The translations under genes and the position numbers were made by a program. Under the pieces are notes generated by a model. It was given only the letters and a program-made list of their open reading frames with translations. It had not been told where the DNA came from and searched no databases. Below are positions 9,532 through 18,084 of a stretch of 64,000 nucleotides of DNA, piece by piece; the first letter of the stretch is position 1; the number at the start of each line of letters is the position of its first letter. This DNA comes from Hyphomicrobiales bacterium (lineage in GTDB: Bacteria; Pseudomonadota; Alphaproteobacteria; Rhizobiales; NORP267): the NCBI GenBank assembly GCA_021775875.1, contig JAJFHA010000002.1, forward strand, positions 124,001 to 188,000, in the 5' to 3' direction.

Positions 9532-10889
9532 TGGCTGCCGGTTCCGCCTGCTGCTTCGGCTTTTAGGGTGGCTTGTGTGTCTTCATCCAATATCGGGCTC
9601 AACAGCATCCGCGCCACTGCTGGAATTAGATCAGAGACGATGACTTGATCACCGGCTTCCAGCCCATCAGTGACAAGGACAAGGTTGCCCTGAACCAACC
9701 CACTACTGACGGCGCGGATTTCAAGCCTGTTTTCATCATCCACCAGATACAGATTACCATTGTGAAATGCTGCACGCGGGACGGTAATCGCGCCCTCCAT
9801 GGAACGGGTGCGGAGTTCAATTTCGACAAACATTCCTTTGGTCAGGGGCGGGCGTTGGCCGGGGGCAGCGTTGGCGTAGGCACCGTCGACCGCCACTATG
9901 GCACCGATGGTGCGGGTTTTTGGGTCTATGGTATCGCTGATGCGGGCAAAACGAGCTGGCCATTCAACTGTTTCTTCGCCCGCGTGAAGGCGCACCGTCG
10001 CTTCAAACCCGAACCTGTCGATGATACGTGCAATCGATTCAGCTGTGACACCACCATGTGCACCAGTTGGCGCGTTGACATTGATCATGGCGCGAAATTG
10101 CGAAATCGGGATTTGCGCTTCGATTTCAGCGATGTCCAGACTATCGGCGACCACCAGAATGCTTCCGGTTTGGGCGAATTGGGCTGTCTCCACATTGACA
10201 TCGGCGATGCGAGCATCAAATGGCAGCTCAATATGAGTGCGTGCCAGGTCGAGTTCGGCAGAATTTAGTTGGGTACGATAAATCGCGATCTGTTCCTGCT
10301 GCACAATGCGCTGGGTTGGGAGCAATCGCAGGGAGTTTTCCAAATCCTGGACTTTTTTACGCTGTGCCAGGGTTTCGCGCTGTTCGAGTTCCAGGGCTGA
10401 TTGGGCAATGGTGCCGCGCTCAAACAGGCTTTGTTTGCGCGCCAATTCAGCTTCGCGTAATTCCAGTCCACGCCGCTCAATATCGAGCAGGGCGCTGGTA
10501 TTGATTTCGGTTACATCGATCTCGGCCAATTTCGCTTCCGCAGAGCGAATATTGGCCTGGGCCTGGGCGATGGCGAGTGAAAAATCAGCCGATGAAATCC
10601 GTACAATTTCGGTGCCTGCAGACAGAATTGCACCATTCTCCAATCCGGGATTGACATACACCACTTCTCCGCTCACCTGCGCGATGGCGCTCCAGACCGT
10701 GCCCGGATAGACGCTGCCAAACCCTGTGACGCGGGGCACCAGTCTGGTCGGCTCCACATGAATGACCCGCACAGCACGGGCAATTTCCGCGGGTGGATTT
10801 CGCTCCGGCGTCTGCCGACCGCTTGCCATAAAATACAAAACGGCGATGCCGATCAGGATGGGCGGGATGATAAGCAGTTTTTTGAACAA
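9528..10889 (-). CDS. RND efflux periplasmic adaptor
   Basis: A 453-residue membrane-fusion protein. The N-terminal anchor (residues ~4-23) is followed by a lipoyl-like half (VSGEVVYVNPGLENGAIL), a long helical hairpin (residues ~115-215), the second lipoyl half (IELPFDARIADVNV) and a beta-barrel domain. It is translationally coupled to the RND permease downstream. It links the pump to an outer-membrane channel encoded elsewhere. The C-terminus (after about residue 440) is a low-complexity Ala/Gly tail. Confidence 0.92.
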   Translation of the reverse strand: MFKKLLIIPPILIGIAVLYFMASGRQTPERNPPAEIARAVRVIHVEPTRLVPRVTGFGSVYPGTVWSAIAQVSGEVVYVNPGLENGAILSAGTEIVRISSADFSLAIAQAQANIRSAEAKLAEIDVTEINTSALLDIERRGLELREAELARKQSLFERGTIAQSALELEQRETLAQRKKVQDLENSLRLLPTQRIVQQEQIAIYRTQLNSAELDLARTHIELPFDARIADVNVETAQFAQTGSILVVADSLDIAEIEAQIPISQFRAMINVNAPTGAHGGVTAESIARIIDRFGFEATVRLHAGEETVEWPARFARISDTIDPKTRTIGAIVAVDGAYANAAPGQRPPLTKGMFVEIELRTRSMEGAITVPRAAFHNGNLYLVDDENRLEIRAVSSGLVQGNLVLVTDGLEAGDQVIVSDLIPAVARMLLSPILDEDTQATLKAEAAGGTGSQ

Positions 10890-10989
10890 CGGATTATTCC
10901 CTTGAATTGCCGATGGAGGCAGTGTCTGAGATGCGTCCGGGATAATGATATTTGATATTTGAGATCAGCGATACACTGGATCATGAGGC

Positions 10990-11520
10990 TCAAACGCCAT
11001 TTTCCTGTCGGCGCTGCATCCACCATTTTATTCCGAGTATCAGCAGGACGACGAAGGCAAGGGTTATGTAGCCTGATTTCAGGCGGGAATAGAAACTTGC
11101 CAATTCCACCATTTGCGGTGTGATGTTGTTTGGGCCGGCGGTCAGCAGGCCGGCGACATGGGCGTTTTCCATATAGTCGAAAATCATGCCGGGGATTGGG
11201 ATGATTGTAAGCAGCGTCCGCCGCCGGGGTGCCATATCTGACGTTAGCAGGAAGATTGCCCATCCGGTTGAGAGTGCCAGGAAAAAGGGAAAATACCTGT
11301 CAAGGCGCTGTTGAACGTTGAGGTAAAAATCGGCGCCCTTATCCGACAGGGCGGCGAGGAATTCTCGCGCTTCGTCGAAACCGTATCCCGTCAACCGCAG
11401 GTCAAATGGCCATAATCCCTTGGCTTCATTGATTATGGTCGGCAATGTCCAGACGGCCATGGCACCGTAAAGACTGGCGGTAACGGAGATTGTGAACCAG
11501 AACAGAAATTTTGCGCGCAT
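10990..11520 (-). CDS. Predicted four-helix membrane protein, unknown
   Basis: About 176 residues from ATG 11520; a longer frame reaches 11583, but its extra 21 residues look like non-coding leader. Four hydrophobic segments are visible: FLFWFTISVTASLYGAMAVW, YFPFFLALSTGWAIFLL, the segment around LLTIIPIPGMIFDYMEN, and GYITLAFVVLLILGIKWW. The charged loop after helix 1 contains GFDEAREFLAAL. It is on the same strand as the efflux pump and ends 100 bases before the adaptor start, so co-transcription is possible. No function is recognised. Confidence 0.7.
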   Translation of the reverse strand: MRAKFLFWFTISVTASLYGAMAVWTLPTIINEAKGLWPFDLRLTGYGFDEAREFLAALSDKGADFYLNVQQRLDRYFPFFLALSTGWAIFLLTSDMAPRRRTLLTIIPIPGMIFDYMENAHVAGLLTAGPNNITPQMVELASFYSRLKSGYITLAFVVLLILGIKWWMQRRQENGV

Positions 11521-11863
11521 CGAAGACGCCCTATTTGTTTTGACAATGGAGAATAGACCGGAGTGGGTCTGGTTTCCATACATAAATCAATGTTGTCATT
11601 TTTTGAAATTGTACGCGGATTCGCAGAAAACAGCGGTTTTCTCTTCGATCACTGTCTAAATTCTACGCTTAATTGATATTTAACTCAAATAACACTTAAT
11701 AAGTGCATTCATTTGTTTTACACCAATAAATAGAAATATAAAAATGCCAAAGGTCGCCCATTCTCCAACCAGCACTCACCGGACATTGGAACAGAAATTC
11801 GACAAAAATGTCTCAATTTTCTTGTCGTGCTTTCAAGCTGGTACGTTGAAGGGCTGACCAAAT
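11521..11863. other. AT-rich intergenic region with a perfect 13-bp palindrome
   Basis: This 343-base gap separates the divergent membrane-protein gene and the sensor kinase gene. It is clearly more AT-rich than the flanking genes and must hold both promoters. CACTTA-A-TAAGTG at 11693-11705 is a perfect inverted repeat and a candidate operator. It lies about 160 bases before the kinase start. No open reading frame or RNA gene is recognised here. Confidence 0.5.
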
Positions 11864-14170
11864 ATGGAGAATTCAAATCTGATCAGACCTACAGCTTCGA
11901 GTGATGAGTACCACGCGAAAAGGGAAATAAGGCAGCAGAGGGCGCTCGTTGATATTCTGCAGTTATCATTTTCTACTGTTGGCTGTTCTGAAGTAATGGA
12001 CCGTGTCCTTAAGGCGACGCTTTCAGCTTCTGAAGGTAGTTATAAGGGTGCAATATTCCTCTCGCAAAGAGAAACCGAGGCATTGGAATTTGCTGCAGAC
12101 TGGGCGCTTGATGAAGAATCTCAGAGGCTTTTCAGCCATCCATCTTTTTCCAGTTTTCTGAGTGACCGGGCAGCAAATCTTGATGGTGTAGCTTTTATTT
12201 CAGGCGAAGCGGTGGACCCCCGTGCTGGTGTTACAAGCTTCGCACAACGTGGACATTATCTGGTTCCAGTCCGTGGGACACAGGGGAATGTTCTGGCCGT
12301 CATGATCCTGTTTCCTGATGATGGGTGTCAGGATCAGACAATTGATAAGCATTTTCTCGATTGTGTAGCGGGTGTTTTAACCTCTTTGATAGAACAGCGC
12401 CGGACCCATTCTGCCGGCGAAGCTACACGCCAGGAACTCTCCTATATCAAGCAGGCACTGGACGAACACAGCATAGTAGCGACCACAAATGTCAAAGGGG
12501 ACATCACTTATGTCAACGATAAATTCTGTGCGATATCAGGATATAATCGCGAAGAACTGATTGGCAAAAACCACAATATTTTGAATTCGCATCACCACCC
12601 GAAATCGTTTTTTGTGGATATGTATAGAACGATTGCCAGTGGAAAATCCTGGCAAGGTGAAATTAGAAACCGGGCCAAGAATGGATCATATTATTGGGTA
12701 GATACGACCATCACACCCTTCAGAGACGCTAATGGCAAGATCAGGCAATATATAGCCATTCGCTCGGACGTTACTGTCCGGAAAAACACGCAGCTACAAC
12801 TGGCGCGCCAGACCAAGCTGTTGGACATCATGAACAGTGTTGCGGTTGCGGCCAACCTGGCAACGGCGCCCAGCGATATGGAATATTTCTGTCTACAAAA
12901 AATTTGTAAATTCTGTGAGTGGAAAGTAGGTCAGGTTTTTACCTGTATTGACAGTACAACAGGCCAAATCAGATCGGGCAAGAATTTCTATTTTGGCGAT
13001 GACATACGGTTTGAAGCGTTCCTTGAAGCATCATTGGAGAAAACTTTTCAGCAAGGCGAGGGTTTGATTGGCAGGGTTTTTGATGAAGGTAACCCTTTAT
13101 GGGTAACCGACGTAACCATTGATCCGACATTTACGCGCTCGGAAGCTGCCAAATCTTCAGGACTAAAAGGTGCTGCTATTATTCCTGTAAAAGTAGGGGA
13201 TGAGGTGGTCGCAGTTCTTGAATTTATGTCCGACAAAGAAATCCTGTCGGGTCTTGATGAACTCGAAATTCTGTCCTTTGTAACCCAGCAGATGAGCCGG
13301 ACAGAGGAGCGTGCCCGCACAGCGAGGGAATTGGGCAATCATCGCGATCACCTCCAGGATATGGTGAATTCTGCGACTAAAGAACTGGAAGACCGAGCGG
13401 TTCGACTGGCTGAGGCACTCGCCACGGAAAAAGAAATGAATGAGTTGCAGCGACAATTTGTTGCGATGGCCAGCCACGAGTTTCGCACACCACTTGCAAT
13501 CATAGATTCCACCGCCCAACGCATTAAATCGCGAATGGATAAAAACAAACTGACCCCTGAAGATATGGACGAACGGCTTCAGAATATCAGGGTAGCGGTG
13601 CAGCGCATGACCAAGCTGATGGAAAGTATCCTCTCTACCGCGCGGATGGAGGCGGGGATGGCCAAGCTGGTTGCTGCACCTTGCGATATTGGCAGGGTTA
13701 TCCAGGAAATATGCGAGCATCAGCAGGAAATTTCCCCCGGTCACAACATTACCTGGAGCCTGGTTGGCTTTCCTGAAACAATTGATGCCTTTGCCGGGTC
13801 GCTGGAACAAATTTTCACCAACCTGCTCTCAAACGCAGTGAAATATGCGCCTGATGCGCCGGATATCGATGTTTATGGCTGGGTCGAAAACGATCAGGTA
13901 GTGATTTCCCTTCAAGACCAGGGCCTGGGTATTGACGAAGAAGACATCGAGAAAATCGGACAGCGGTTTTTTCGCGCAAAAACCGCGACAAGTATTGAGG
14001 GAACCGGCATTGGCCTCAATCTGGTGAAAACCCTAATTGAAGAACATGGCGGAACACTCAGCGTTGAAAGCGTCAAAGGAGAAGGCAGTACCTTCACCGT
14101 TCGATTGCCAATTGGCGGCCCTGTTGAAGACCATTCCCAAGTCAGTCAGTTAGCTGCGGCGTCAGCATGA
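11864..14170 (+). CDS. Sensor histidine kinase, GAF-PAS-GAF-HisKA-HATPase
   Basis: A 768-residue kinase with no membrane segment, so cytoplasmic. Domains in order: GAF (~30-190), PAS/PAC (~195-310; VNDKFCAISGYNREELIGKN), second GAF (~325-490), a short coiled coil, HisKA with phospho-acceptor His538 in ASHEFRTPL, then HATPase (~645-755; N box LLSNAVKYA, G1 DQGLGIDEED, G2 GTGIGLNLV). The second GAF has a redox- or ligand-binding look, but no ligand residues can be assigned. It is followed 22 bases later by a response regulator and very likely phosphorylates it. The signal is unknown; closeness to the aromatic island suggests a possible link but does not show one. Confidence 0.92.
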   Translation: MENSNLIRPTASSDEYHAKREIRQQRALVDILQLSFSTVGCSEVMDRVLKATLSASEGSYKGAIFLSQRETEALEFAADWALDEESQRLFSHPSFSSFLSDRAANLDGVAFISGEAVDPRAGVTSFAQRGHYLVPVRGTQGNVLAVMILFPDDGCQDQTIDKHFLDCVAGVLTSLIEQRRTHSAGEATRQELSYIKQALDEHSIVATTNVKGDITYVNDKFCAISGYNREELIGKNHNILNSHHHPKSFFVDMYRTIASGKSWQGEIRNRAKNGSYYWVDTTITPFRDANGKIRQYIAIRSDVTVRKNTQLQLARQTKLLDIMNSVAVAANLATAPSDMEYFCLQKICKFCEWKVGQVFTCIDSTTGQIRSGKNFYFGDDIRFEAFLEASLEKTFQQGEGLIGRVFDEGNPLWVTDVTIDPTFTRSEAAKSSGLKGAAIIPVKVGDEVVAVLEFMSDKEILSGLDELEILSFVTQQMSRTEERARTARELGNHRDHLQDMVNSATKELEDRAVRLAEALATEKEMNELQRQFVAMASHEFRTPLAIIDSTAQRIKSRMDKNKLTPEDMDERLQNIRVAVQRMTKLMESILSTARMEAGMAKLVAAPCDIGRVIQEICEHQQEISPGHNITWSLVGFPETIDAFAGSLEQIFTNLLSNAVKYAPDAPDIDVYGWVENDQVVISLQDQGLGIDEEDIEKIGQRFFRAKTATSIEGTGIGLNLVKTLIEEHGGTLSVESVKGEGSTFTVRLPIGGPVEDHSQVSQLAAASA

Positions 14171-14192
14171 CAATTTATAGGAGAAAAGATCA

Positions 14193-15041
14193 ATGAACAC
14201 CATTCTTTGCGTAGAAGACGAACCTGCTTTGCGTGCTGATATTGTCGAAGAACTGGAAGATGCGGGGTATAAAACCCTGCAAGCTTGCGATGGAAGACAG
14301 GGGCTGGAAATGATCCTCGCCCATAAGCCGGACATGGTGGTCAGCGATATTACAATGCCGAACATGAATGGAGACGAATTGCTGCAGAGGTTACGTGAAG
14401 ACTATCCAAAATTCTCTGAAATGCCGTTCATTTTCCTTTCTGCCCTGTCCGACCGCGTCGATGTTCTGAGCGGGGTTCAGCTTGGGGCTGATGACTATCT
14501 CACCAAGCCGATAGATTACGAAATGCTCCATGCAAAGGTCGCTGCGTCGCTGCGACAATGTAGTCGGATGTTGAAGCAGAAAGAAGCTGATCAAATCAAA
14601 CTTTTCAACGCCATGAACAAGGTTGAGTTGCCGGATGGGTTTGAACATAAGTTACCAACCATGAAAACCAGGAACATGGTCCTCGTTGGGGAAGGCAACA
14701 AGGAAATGTGGAAACTTCAAAATTTCCTCGAAACGGTAGGCCACAGTGTAAGGGTTTTTACCAGTGGAAATGCGTATCTGTACAAGGTCAATAATGAAGA
14801 CCTTGTGGCCGATCTGACATTCCTTTGGCGCCAAAGTGATGACATGCAGGCGCCAATGATCCGCCAACTTGCTGAAAACAAATCCGGTAAATATATTTTG
14901 GTAATTCCGGAACATTTGCACAAGCCGGGTTCGAACCTGGCCCAACCTGGATTTTGTGACTCAATAGGTCTGCCGATTGAGGATGGAGAACTGATTGGGA
15001 AAATAATTAGCTGGACGCAACCACAAAAACCTGGTCGCTAA
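14193..15041 (+). CDS. Response regulator: receiver plus degenerate second receiver
   Basis: A 282-residue protein. Residues 1-125 are a full receiver: acidic pocket E8-D9, phospho-acceptor D52 (VVSDITMPNMNG), S83 and K105 (LTKPID). Residues ~154-276 show no DNA-binding or enzymatic output. They read like a second receiver fold (NMVLVGEGNKE, then HSVRVFTSG, YILVIPE, and LPIEDGELIGKI in the position of a KP-type helix) without acidic phospho-acceptor residues. The start has AGGAG upstream and follows the kinase closely. It may act by protein contact. The second-domain assignment is a reading by eye. Confidence 0.88.
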   Translation: MNTILCVEDEPALRADIVEELEDAGYKTLQACDGRQGLEMILAHKPDMVVSDITMPNMNGDELLQRLREDYPKFSEMPFIFLSALSDRVDVLSGVQLGADDYLTKPIDYEMLHAKVAASLRQCSRMLKQKEADQIKLFNAMNKVELPDGFEHKLPTMKTRNMVLVGEGNKEMWKLQNFLETVGHSVRVFTSGNAYLYKVNNEDLVADLTFLWRQSDDMQAPMIRQLAENKSGKYILVIPEHLHKPGSNLAQPGFCDSIGLPIEDGELIGKIISWTQPQKPGR

Positions 15042-15066
15042 TGCTCGGTTTTATCGCCCACGCCAT

Positions 15067-15148
15067 TTCGCTTCTGTTGGGCCTCGCTTCTTCGACCATC
15101 TAGACGGTTCTGGTTATCCCAGCGATTTATATGGTCTTCAGAAGCGAA
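15067..15148. repeat. Inverted repeat between convergent genes
   Basis: TTCGCTTCTG (15067-15076) and its exact complement CAGAAGCGAA (15139-15148) lie 62 bases apart in the gap between the response regulator and badI. There is no T tract, so a simple terminator is doubtful. No gene is seen in this gap. Confidence 0.35.
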
Positions 15149-15169
15149 GCTTAAAACAGATTTTCCTGT

Positions 15170-15958
15170 TCAGGACTGGTTGGAGAATTTGCGGAAATCG
15201 GGTTTGCGCTTTTCCTGGAACGCCGCCACGCCTTCTTTGGATTCTTCCGTATCGTAGAAAAGTTTAAGTGCATACATGCCCATGCCGGCAATGCCACGCT
15301 GGTGCTCGGTATCCATGTTGAACGAGCGTTTGGCGAGCGCGATTGCGGTCGGGCTTTTCTCCATGATCTCGGCGCACCATCTGTCAACTTCGGCGTCCAA
15401 CTCTTCGGCTGGAACAACGGTATTGACGAGACCCATGGCGAGGGCGTCTTCGGCGGAATAACGCCTGCAAAGATACCAGATTTCGCGGGCTTTCTTTTCA
15501 CCAACGACACGGGAGAGGAAAGCAGTGCCGAAGCCCGGGTCAACCGAGCCTACCTTTGGTCCGGCCTGGGCGAACACGGCTTTTTCAGACGCGATGGTGA
15601 AATCGCAAATAGTGCACAGCACGTTGCCGCCACCAACCGCATAGCCCTGTACTCTGGCAATGACGGGTTTGGGAACATCGCGGATTACGGAATGCAATTC
15701 TTCGACAGGCAGGCCGATTGTGCCACGGCCATCGTAAGAGCCTTCGTGGGAGGATTGGTCGCCGCCGGTGCAAAAGGCCCGGTCGCCGGCACCAGCCAGG
15801 ACAATAACGCCGATTGAATCGTCGTATCCGGCCTTGTTGATGGCGTTGATCAAATCGTCGCAGGTCTGGCCGCGAAAGGCGTTCATCTTGTCAGGGCGAT
15901 TGATGGTGATCCATGCAGCGCCGTCGCGTACTTCATACAGAATATCTTCGTAGGTCAT
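15170..15958 (-). CDS. badI: 2-ketocyclohexane-1-carboxyl-CoA hydrolase (BadI)
   Basis: A 262-residue crotonase-fold enzyme. It opens the alicyclic ring of 2-ketocyclohexanecarboxyl-CoA by hydrolytic C-C cleavage to pimelyl-CoA, in the Rhodopseudomonas palustris branch of benzoyl-CoA degradation. It resembles MenB more than ordinary enoyl-CoA hydratases. Visible features are NRPDKMNAFRG, CTGGDQS (GGDQ at 65-68), GYAVGGGNV, the segment GSVDPGFGTAFLSRVVGEKKARE, and a C-terminus ending KRKPDFRKF. This pattern matches BadI closely as remembered. It sits 11 bases after badH in the same operon, which supports the call. Another ring hydrolase of the MenB group is the main alternative. Confidence 0.88.
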   Translation of the reverse strand: MTYEDILYEVRDGAAWITINRPDKMNAFRGQTCDDLINAINKAGYDDSIGVIVLAGAGDRAFCTGGDQSSHEGSYDGRGTIGLPVEELHSVIRDVPKPVIARVQGYAVGGGNVLCTICDFTIASEKAVFAQAGPKVGSVDPGFGTAFLSRVVGEKKAREIWYLCRRYSAEDALAMGLVNTVVPAEELDAEVDRWCAEIMEKSPTAIALAKRSFNMDTEHQRGIAGMGMYALKLFYDTEESKEGVAAFQEKRKPDFRKFSNQS

Positions 15959-15969
15959 TTCGATTTCCT

Positions 15970-16737
15970 TTAACCGTTCATAGTCAGGCCACCAGAGACG
16001 CTGAGAACCTGTCCTGTGACAAAGGCTGCGTCGTCGCTGGCGAAAAACAGAATTGCACCGGGCAGATCATCGGGCTGGCCGATCCGCCCGAGCGGGATGG
16101 CGCGTTGAAAGGCCTGGACCAGTTTTTCAGGATTGCTCGCGCCTTCCTTGAAACCTTCAAACAAAGCGGTTTCGGTCGGGCCGGGGCACACAACATTTAC
16201 TGTTATGTTCTGGCGGGCATGTTCCCGTGCGATGGTTTTGGAGAAGGCTACCAGCCCACCTTTGCAAGCGGCGTAAACGGCTTCGCCGGATGAGCCGACG
16301 CGGGCAGCGTCAGACGCGATGTTGACGATGCGTCCAGCGCGTTGCTCGATCATGCCCGGCAGAACCGAATGATGCATGTTGAGTGCGCCGGTCAAATTGA
16401 CGGCAATCAATTGCGCCCAAAGATCTCCTTCGGTTTGCATGAAAGGGCGAAAGACATCCCAACCGGCATTGTTGATGAGAATATCGACGGTGCCATACGT
16501 TTTGTTGACATCGCCAACGGCGGCATCAACGGCCGATTTATCCGTAATGTCGCAGGCAAAGGCTGTTGCCTTGCCGCCATCCGCCGTAATGGCTTCAGCC
16601 GTGGCTTGTGCCGATTCTGCATTTACATCAAATACAGCTACGTTCGCGCCTGCTTCGCCGAAGCGTTTGCAGGTAGCGCCGCCGATGCCGCCGCCGCCAC
16701 CAGTGACGATTACTGTTTTATTTTCGAGCCCTCGCAT
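15970..16737 (-). CDS. badH: 2-hydroxycyclohexane-1-carboxyl-CoA dehydrogenase (BadH)
   Basis: Short-chain dehydrogenase of about 255 residues that oxidises 2-hydroxycyclohexanecarboxyl-CoA to the 2-keto compound with NAD+. It has the glycine-rich TGGGGGIGG (12-20), NNAGWD, a catalytic serine in IASDAARVGSSGEA, and YAACK (Tyr-x3-Lys), and ends VLSVSGGLTMNG. The GGAT, NNAGWD and SDAARVGSSGEA stretches match BadH of R. palustris from memory. An in-frame ATG at 16752 exists, but ATG 16737 has AAAGG 7 bases upstream and gives the normal N-terminus. It is paired with badI; the hydratase BadK that should act before it is not in the window. Confidence 0.88.
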   Translation of the reverse strand: MRGLENKTVIVTGGGGGIGGATCKRFGEAGANVAVFDVNAESAQATAEAITADGGKATAFACDITDKSAVDAAVGDVNKTYGTVDILINNAGWDVFRPFMQTEGDLWAQLIAVNLTGALNMHHSVLPGMIEQRAGRIVNIASDAARVGSSGEAVYAACKGGLVAFSKTIAREHARQNITVNVVCPGPTETALFEGFKEGASNPEKLVQAFQRAIPLGRIGQPDDLPGAILFFASDDAAFVTGQVLSVSGGLTMNG

Positions 16738-16809
16738 TGTGTTGCCTTTCATAATGAAAAAAATTGTCTGAATTCGAGATTTGGATGACCCTATTTTTAA
16801 CCGGGCAGT

Positions 16810-17265
16810 CTATCCATTGGTTGCGACCGCTCCTTGATTTTGATCAATATCCTTCGGCGTGGGATCGTCTCGCCCCATCAGCATTTGCATGGTTGAAATT
16901 GTGATTGAATTCAGCGTTGCCCGGGTCAACTCGTCGACCTCGCCAAGAACCGCGTTCAGCGCTTTGTTGGCTTTGGTTGCGGTGTCTATCTGCTGGTTCT
17001 GGCTCTCTTCAAGGGTTTCAAAAAGCTCGATGACATCGAGCAAAGTTGTTCGCTTGGCATTTCCGGTAAATGAGTAGCCGCCGCCAGCGCCGCGTGCGGA
17101 ACGGACAAGGCCAGCCCGTCCCAGAGTGTGCAGGACTTTCGAAAGATGATGCGTCGAGATGCCGTATTTCTCTCCGATCTCAGCGGCGGAGAGTTGTCGC
17201 GCGGGATCAGTTGACAATTCAAGGACAGCATAGATAGCCAGGCGGCTCGCGGTTTGCAGCTTCAT
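16810..17265 (-). CDS. badM: Rrf2-family transcriptional regulator (BadM-like)
   Basis: A 151-residue regulator. The N-terminal winged helix-turn-helix runs KLQTASRLAIYAVLEL, then GEKYGISTHHLSKVLHTLGRAGLV, and the wing SARGAGGGYSF, all typical of Rrf2. There is no cysteine anywhere in the protein, so it cannot hold the Fe-S cluster of IscR/NsrR relatives. In R. palustris the Rrf2 protein BadM represses benzoyl-CoA reductase genes; position in an operon with badH-badI makes this the likely equivalent. It overlaps the GNAT gene upstream by 4 bases. It is the prime candidate to bind the 20-bp motif found at three promoters in this island. The gene name is by analogy. Confidence 0.75.
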   Translation of the reverse strand: MKLQTASRLAIYAVLELSTDPARQLSAAEIGEKYGISTHHLSKVLHTLGRAGLVRSARGAGGGYSFTGNAKRTTLLDVIELFETLEESQNQQIDTATKANKALNAVLGEVDELTRATLNSITISTMQMLMGRDDPTPKDIDQNQGAVATNG

Positions 17266-17747
17266 GTCAAACCCTTTTCAAGCTGGATATAAGGGCCGGC
17301 CATCATCCCGTGACTTCGGAAAAATGACATTAGAAGCTGGTTCTTGCGAGAGACCATTGTCCGCAGGCGGTAAATGCCGGCATCGCGAAAACTCTTTTCC
17401 AGATGTTCCAGCAAGGCCGTGCCAGTACCGCTTTCGCGCACGTCGTGGTCTATTGAAATTGCAAATATCCACCCGCACGGCTCGGAACCGAATTCCCAGG
17501 CGCGGATTTCTCCGATGACAAAGCCAACGATTTTTTCTCCGTCTGGTCCGGAATGTTCTGCAATATAGAAAAATCGCTCATCAGGTCGCCTGGACTGGTA
17601 ACGTTCGTATAATTTCAGGAGATAGTCGTTTTTCTCATCTGTTCCGGAGACTTTTTCATCCAGCGCGACAATCTCTGGCAAGTCGGCCTGTTCGGCCCGA
17701 CGGATGATTAAATTTTTTGTGTCGCTTGTCATGTTATTGACCGTCAT
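17262..17747 (-). CDS. badL: GNAT N-acetyltransferase (BadL-like position)
   Basis: A 161-residue GNAT-fold protein. The acetyl-CoA loop is RESGTGTALLEHL (R-x-x-G-x-G), preceded by the beta-4 strand AISIDHDV, and the C-terminal FFRSHGM region follows. It overlaps the Rrf2 regulator gene by ATGA, so both are made together. R. palustris has a GNAT called BadL beside badM. Whether this one acetylates an aromatic acid, a protein or another amine cannot be seen. An in-frame ATG at 17732 is an alternative start. The symbol rests on position and family, not on a decisive motif. Confidence 0.65.
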   Translation of the reverse strand: MTVNNMTSDTKNLIIRRAEQADLPEIVALDEKVSGTDEKNDYLLKLYERYQSRRPDERFFYIAEHSGPDGEKIVGFVIGEIRAWEFGSEPCGWIFAISIDHDVRESGTGTALLEHLEKSFRDAGIYRLRTMVSRKNQLLMSFFRSHGMMAGPYIQLEKGLT

Positions 17748-18084
17748 AAAGGTCCGCCCGCTGCTTGAATTTGGACTTTCGCACCGTTCAGTTCATCCCC
17801 ATGATCCTGAATTCGATACCTGAATCTGCTTATTCAGTATTTTGGTACTATTTTATGTATTAGTCAAGAACACTGGAGAGATTGGGGAATAATAGATCAT
17901 TTCGCAGCTTTTCCTGCTGGCGATATCGCATATATTCCGGGAGACATAGGGTTCTGGTATGTACCAAACAAAGCAGAGAAAGTTGCTTGGCGTGGGCAAA
18001 TAAGAATTATAACGTATCTAAAATAAGTTTTTGAAATGGCTGGCGGGTTTCGCCCGTTCGCCACATTTAAAAGAGGGTGGATAA
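17748..18084. other. Divergent intergenic region, 337 bases
   Basis: This region separates the badL-like operon (minus) from the thioesterase-pad operon (plus). It holds operator copy 1 (17836-17855), a small inverted repeat TGGTA-TG-TACCA (17956-17967), an AT-rich stretch at 17998-18033 that may carry the plus-strand promoter, and a GGCG-TTT-CGCC-like hairpin near 18041-18055. No open reading frame with good start signals is seen. Confidence 0.5.
17836..17867 (-). promoter_or_regulatory. Predicted promoter and operator copy 1 of the badL-badM-badH-badI operon
   Basis: On the minus strand TTGACT (17867-17862) is followed after 17 bases by CAAAAT (17844-17839), a plausible sigma-70 promoter about 95 bases upstream of the GNAT start. 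The shared 20-bp motif AGTATTTTGGTACTATTTTA occupies 17836-17855 on the plus strand, covering the end of the spacer and the -10. A protein bound here would block the operon that contains the Rrf2 gene, i.e. autoregulation. Confidence 0.55.

Noticed and set aside
7871..9648. Several long open frames on the plus strand across the RND pump and adaptor genes
   Set aside because: They are antisense shadows of well-supported minus-strand genes, with no family resemblance and poor start signals.
11610..11630. GTAC near 11614 as a fourth copy of the island motif
   Set aside because: Only the GTAC core is shared; the flanking AGTAWWT and ATWWTA parts do not match.
15170..15958. Ordinary enoyl-CoA hydratase or BadK
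   Set aside because: The GGDQ loop, GSVDPGFGTAFLSR segment and C-terminus fit MenB/BadI-type enzymes rather than hydratases with paired glutamates.
17956..17967. TGGTA-TG-TACCA as another operator copy
   Set aside because: It contains GTAC but is a different, shorter palindrome and does not fit the 20-bp consensus.
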